A stretch of 9,262 nucleotides of DNA. Origin: JAFAVZ01 sp036009105. Lineage in GTDB: Bacteria > Acidobacteriota > Thermoanaerobaculia > Gp7-AA8. This document shows, in pieces, positions 7,272-9,262 of the stretch. Location of the stretch: positions 1 through 9,262 of the forward strand of contig DASYMJ010000001.1 of the NCBI GenBank assembly GCA_036009105.1, in the 5' to 3' direction. The position numbers and the translations under genes were made by a program. Numbering within the stretch: position 1 is the first letter of the stretch; each line of letters starts with the position of its first letter. Below the pieces are notes generated by a model. It saw only the letters and a program-made list of their open reading frames with translations, did no database searches and had not been told where the DNA came from.

Positions 7272-8702
7272 ATGAAGAAGATCTTTTCGATCATCACGGC
7301 CGCGGTCCTGCTGCTGGCTGCCGTTCCGGGCTTCGCCGCGCGCGGCTCGGCTGATTTCACCCGCCTCGTGATCCTCGGCGACAGCTACGGCGCCGGCGTG
7401 GAGAGCGGGTCGCTGAACGAGCGGCACCAGCCGTTCAGCTGGGGCGCGACGCTGGCCCGCCAGACCGGCGCGCCCGATTTCCAGCAGCCGCTGGTCAGCT
7501 TCCCCGGCATCGGCAACGAGCTGCAGCTCGTCAATGCCCTCTCCTTCCCGCCGGTCATCACCCCGGCGGCCGGCACCGGCCAGCCGCTCAACCTCACCCT
7601 CCCCCGCCCTTACAACAACCTCTCCATCCCGGGCGCGAACGTCCAGGACCTGACCACCATCAAGGGCAACGAGAACCCGCCGGTCGGCACCGCGCAGAAC
7701 TACGCGCGCTTCATCCTGCGCGGCCTCGGCACCCCGGTGGACCAGGCCATCGCCCAGCACCCAACGTTCGTGGCCATCTGGATCGGCGGCAATGACCTGC
7801 TCGGCTCCGTCCTCTCCGGCTCGCCCAAGGCGCTGACGCCGGTGGAGACGTTCCGCACCGCCTACAACGCCATGCTCGACCGCCTGGTGGCAGGCGCGCC
7901 GAACGCCGGCATCGTGGTCGGCAACCTGCCGACGAACGCCGGCGCGCTGCCCATCATCAACACCGTGCAGCCGGTGATCATCAACCCCGCCACCCGCCAG
8001 CCGGTCCTCGTCGGCGGCAACCCGGTCTTCCTCATCGCGGACCTCGGCAACGGCACGGTCGGCCAGCTGCCGGCCGGCAGCAAGGTGCTGCTCACCGCCG
8101 CCTCGAAGCTGGCCACCGGCTTCGGCATCCCGCCGCAGCTCGCCGCCGTCCCGCCCTTCAACGCGCTGCCGAACGCCGGCCAGCCGCTGGCGGACAGCGA
8201 CGTGCTGACGCCGACGGAGATCGCCGACATCACCGCCCGCGCGGTGGCCTACAACGACATCATCAACACCGCCGCAGCGGCGCGGAACATCCCGGTGGCC
8301 GACATCAAGGGCCTCTTCGACAGCTGGGTGAACGGCGTCACCATCGGCCCGATCGTGCTGAACAGCTCCTTCGTCAGCGGCGGCCTGTTCAGCCTGGACG
8401 GCTTCCACCTCACCGACATCGGCTACACGCTCTTCGCCAACCAGTACATCAAGGCGATCAACAGCAACTACGGCACGAAGATCCCGCTCGCCTCGCTCTC
8501 GCAGTTCCTGGCCAACAACGGCGCGTTCCCGGACGACCTCGGCGTGGTGTTCACGGCCGGCTCGCCGTTCGAGCTCAGTCCCGACGCGGTGTCGACCATC
8601 CGCATCTTCGCCGCACCGGTCGGCGGCCGCCGACTGCATGCGGTGGCCCACGACGACGACCCGGCTACGAACGTCATCGGCGAGCAAAAGACGCAGCACT
8701 AG
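7272..8702 (+). CDS. Secreted SGNH/GDSL-family hydrolase (putative lipase/esterase)
   Basis: This 476-residue protein carries a Sec signal peptide (1 to about 22, cleavage near FAA). The four SGNH blocks are present: GDSYGAG with nucleophile Ser38 (36-42), the block II Gly in NLSIPGANV (117-124), GGND (172-175) and DGFH with Asp376 and His379. The enzyme therefore looks active as an ester hydrolase. It is longer than minimal SGNH enzymes; a Pro/Ala/Asn-rich insert lies between blocks III and V, and about 95 residues follow the catalytic His. No membrane anchor or sorting tail is evident at the C-terminus. AAAGGAGA (7256-7263) lies 8 bases before ATG. Co-transcription with a FadL channel suggests that it releases fatty acids or similar products for uptake. 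Its stop is followed at once by repeat copy D. Confidence 0.92.
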   Translation: MKKIFSIITAAVLLLAAVPGFAARGSADFTRLVILGDSYGAGVESGSLNERHQPFSWGATLARQTGAPDFQQPLVSFPGIGNELQLVNALSFPPVITPAAGTGQPLNLTLPRPYNNLSIPGANVQDLTTIKGNENPPVGTAQNYARFILRGLGTPVDQAIAQHPTFVAIWIGGNDLLGSVLSGSPKALTPVETFRTAYNAMLDRLVAGAPNAGIVVGNLPTNAGALPIINTVQPVIINPATRQPVLVGGNPVFLIADLGNGTVGQLPAGSKVLLTAASKLATGFGIPPQLAAVPPFNALPNAGQPLADSDVLTPTEIADITARAVAYNDIINTAAAARNIPVADIKGLFDSWVNGVTIGPIVLNSSFVSGGLFSLDGFHLTDIGYTLFANQYIKAINSNYGTKIPLASLSQFLANNGAFPDDLGVVFTAGSPFELSPDAVSTIRIFAAPVGGRRLHAVAHDDDPATNVIGEQKTQH

Positions 8703-8705
8703 AAA

Positions 8706-8778
8706 CATGTAGGGCCGGCTCTCAGCCGGCCCCATTGATCCGTGATGGATGGGCCGGCTGAAGAGCCGGCCCTACATT
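8706..8778. repeat. Double-hairpin palindromic repeat, copy D
   Basis: Hairpins with GGGCCGGCT and AGCCGGCCC arms lie at 8712-8732 (CTC loop) and 8751-8772 (GAAG loop, one base longer than in the other copies). The outer edges ATGTAGGG and CCCTACAT pair exactly, so the long-stem fold is also possible with small bulges. The centre (CATTGATCCGTGATGG) differs from copies A to C, while the hairpin arms are unchanged. It fills the 78-bp gap between two convergent genes almost exactly. Confidence 0.93.
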
Positions 8779-8782
8779 TTTT
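8751..8782 (+). terminator. Intrinsic terminator of the FadL/SGNH operon, formed by the repeat
   Basis: A 9-bp all-GC-rich stem (8751-8759 with 8764-8772) is followed by TACATTTTTT, a usable U-tract. It lies about 50 bases after the SGNH stop. On the minus strand the matching hairpin is followed by TACATGTTTC, a poorer tract, so termination should be stronger for the plus-strand operon. Confidence 0.65.
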
Positions 8783-9161
8783 ACGTCCCCGAGGGTCTCC
8801 CCCGCGGGGACGGCTTCGAGATGTCGATCATGGCCATCCGCTCCTTCTCGTCGTACCAGCAGTGGAAGCGCTTGATGCCGGGCACTTCGATGTCATAGAA
8901 GCGGAAGAAGCTGGGGACGTGGATGGAAGTGGATTTGTCGGACTGGCGGATCTTGGCTGCCCCTTCCTCTTTCCTGTCCAGCGGCTTGATGCCGATGACC
9001 TTGCGCTTCTTGTCGTAGTAGAGGTTCGCGTTGGTCTTGCCGCGCAGCCGCAACATCGACGCGACGGGCGTGGGTAACCGGATCAGACGCGACTGGACGA
9101 TGGTCGCGGAGGCAGGAAAGCGCTCAAATTCAGGCTGCGGATCCCACTTTTCAAAAGCCAT
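8781..9161 (-). CDS. Small protein of unknown function (126 aa)
   Basis: I do not recognise a named family. The protein has no signal peptide or membrane segment and is probably cytoplasmic. After an acidic and aromatic N-terminus (FEKWDPQPEFERF) it reads as alternating strands: ATIVQSRLIRLPTPVASML (19-37), NANLYYDKKRKVIGIKPL (44-61), STSIHVPSFFRFYDIEV (77-93) and KRFHCWYDEKERMAMIDI (97-114), then a basic Pro/Gly tail. The pattern of a YYD-kkr-vIGIKP turn followed by a short helix and a final W-D strand recurs in small uncharacterised proteins of phages and other bacteria. ATG at 9161 is preferred because AGGAG (9169-9173 complement) lies 7 bases before it; a GTG at 9176 would add five residues. 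The TAA stop at the edge of repeat D completes the convergent arrangement. It has its own strong promoter. Confidence 0.75.
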   Translation of the reverse strand: MAFEKWDPQPEFERFPASATIVQSRLIRLPTPVASMLRLRGKTNANLYYDKKRKVIGIKPLDRKEEGAAKIRQSDKSTSIHVPSFFRFYDIEVPGIKRFHCWYDEKERMAMIDISKPSPRGRPSGT

Positions 9162-9207
9162 TCTCCGACTCCTCACCCATCACGAACCCTGCTGGCTAGG
9201 TGATAAG

Positions 9208-9235
9208 ATCATAAAATCGAAGCCGATTTTGTCAA
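9208..9235 (-). promoter_or_regulatory. Sigma70-type promoter of the small unknown gene
   Basis: Read on the minus strand, TTGACA (9230-9235, perfect -35) is followed after 16 bases by TATGAT (9208-9213, five of six matches to the -10 consensus). Transcription should start near 9201, giving a leader of about 40 bases to the ATG at 9161. The surrounding 60 bases are much more AT-rich than the rest of the window. This is the best promoter in the window. Confidence 0.8.
9213..9230. promoter_or_regulatory. Palindromic operator candidate inside the promoter spacer
   Basis: AAAATCG (9213-9219) and CGATTTT (9224-9230) form a perfect 7-bp inverted repeat with a 4-base centre. It fills the spacer between the -35 and -10 boxes exactly, touching both, so a dimeric repressor bound there would block RNA polymerase. 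No regulator gene is visible in the window other than possibly the small gene itself. Confidence 0.5.
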
Positions 9236-9262
9236 CAATTAATCGCACTTCTTTCGCCCGGG

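Noticed and set aside
5975..8735. Long minus-strand frames (461 and 501 codons) opposite the FadL and SGNH genes
   Set aside because: They are produced by strong GC bias at third positions of the real genes; they lack signals or motifs and are rich in Arg, Val, Asp and Gly.

Overview
The window is high-GC, densely coded bacterial chromosome. An outer-membrane FadL-type channel and several Sec signal peptides point to a Gram-negative (diderm) organism. A GatB subunit shows that glutaminyl- and/or asparaginyl-tRNA is made by transamidation. The mix of gene types, the DUF4412-like exported protein and the GCCGGC-rich double-hairpin repeats would fit Acidobacteriota or a similar soil lineage. That placement is inference; no rRNA or other taxonomic marker is present.

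Layout, left to right. (1) 1-342: the 3' end of an unrecognised gene and a double-hairpin repeat, tandemly duplicated with a period of about 180 bp; the second gene tail is frameshifted. (2) 294-2473, minus strand: an exported M20-type amidohydrolase, then a TrmN6/YfiC-like methyltransferase joined by a 1-base TGATG stop/start overlap. The methyltransferase stop codon lies inside a repeat copy. (3) 2474-2818: a 345-bp divergent intergenic region with a possible gene remnant, a third repeat copy (perfect 29-bp inverted arms) and a TATAAT box directly before gatB. (4) 2819-4219, plus strand: gatB, apparently leaderless, whose 3' end overlaps the next gene tail-to-tail by 4 bp. (5) 4216-5844, minus strand: an exported DUF4412-like protein and, 3 bp behind it, a TIGR00027/LCMT-type methyltransferase. 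(6) 5960-8702, plus strand: a two-gene operon of a FadL-family outer-membrane protein and a secreted SGNH/GDSL hydrolase. (7) 8703-8780: a fourth repeat copy filling the gap between convergent genes, placed to act as a terminator. (8) 8781-9161, minus strand: a small protein of unknown function behind a strong sigma70-like promoter whose spacer is a palindrome.

The clearest functional unit is the FadL/SGNH pair: an exported lipase or esterase could release fatty acids or other hydrophobic products that the FadL channel takes up. The most unusual sequence feature is the repeat family. It occurs four times in 9.3 kb, can fold as one long or two short hairpins, sits at gene ends, and supplies stop codons to neighbouring genes on both strands. 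I see no complete defence system, transposase, CRISPR array, tRNA or rRNA. The window is mostly ordinary housekeeping and exported-protein genes, with the novelty in the repeats, the promoter architectures and the two proteins of unknown function.
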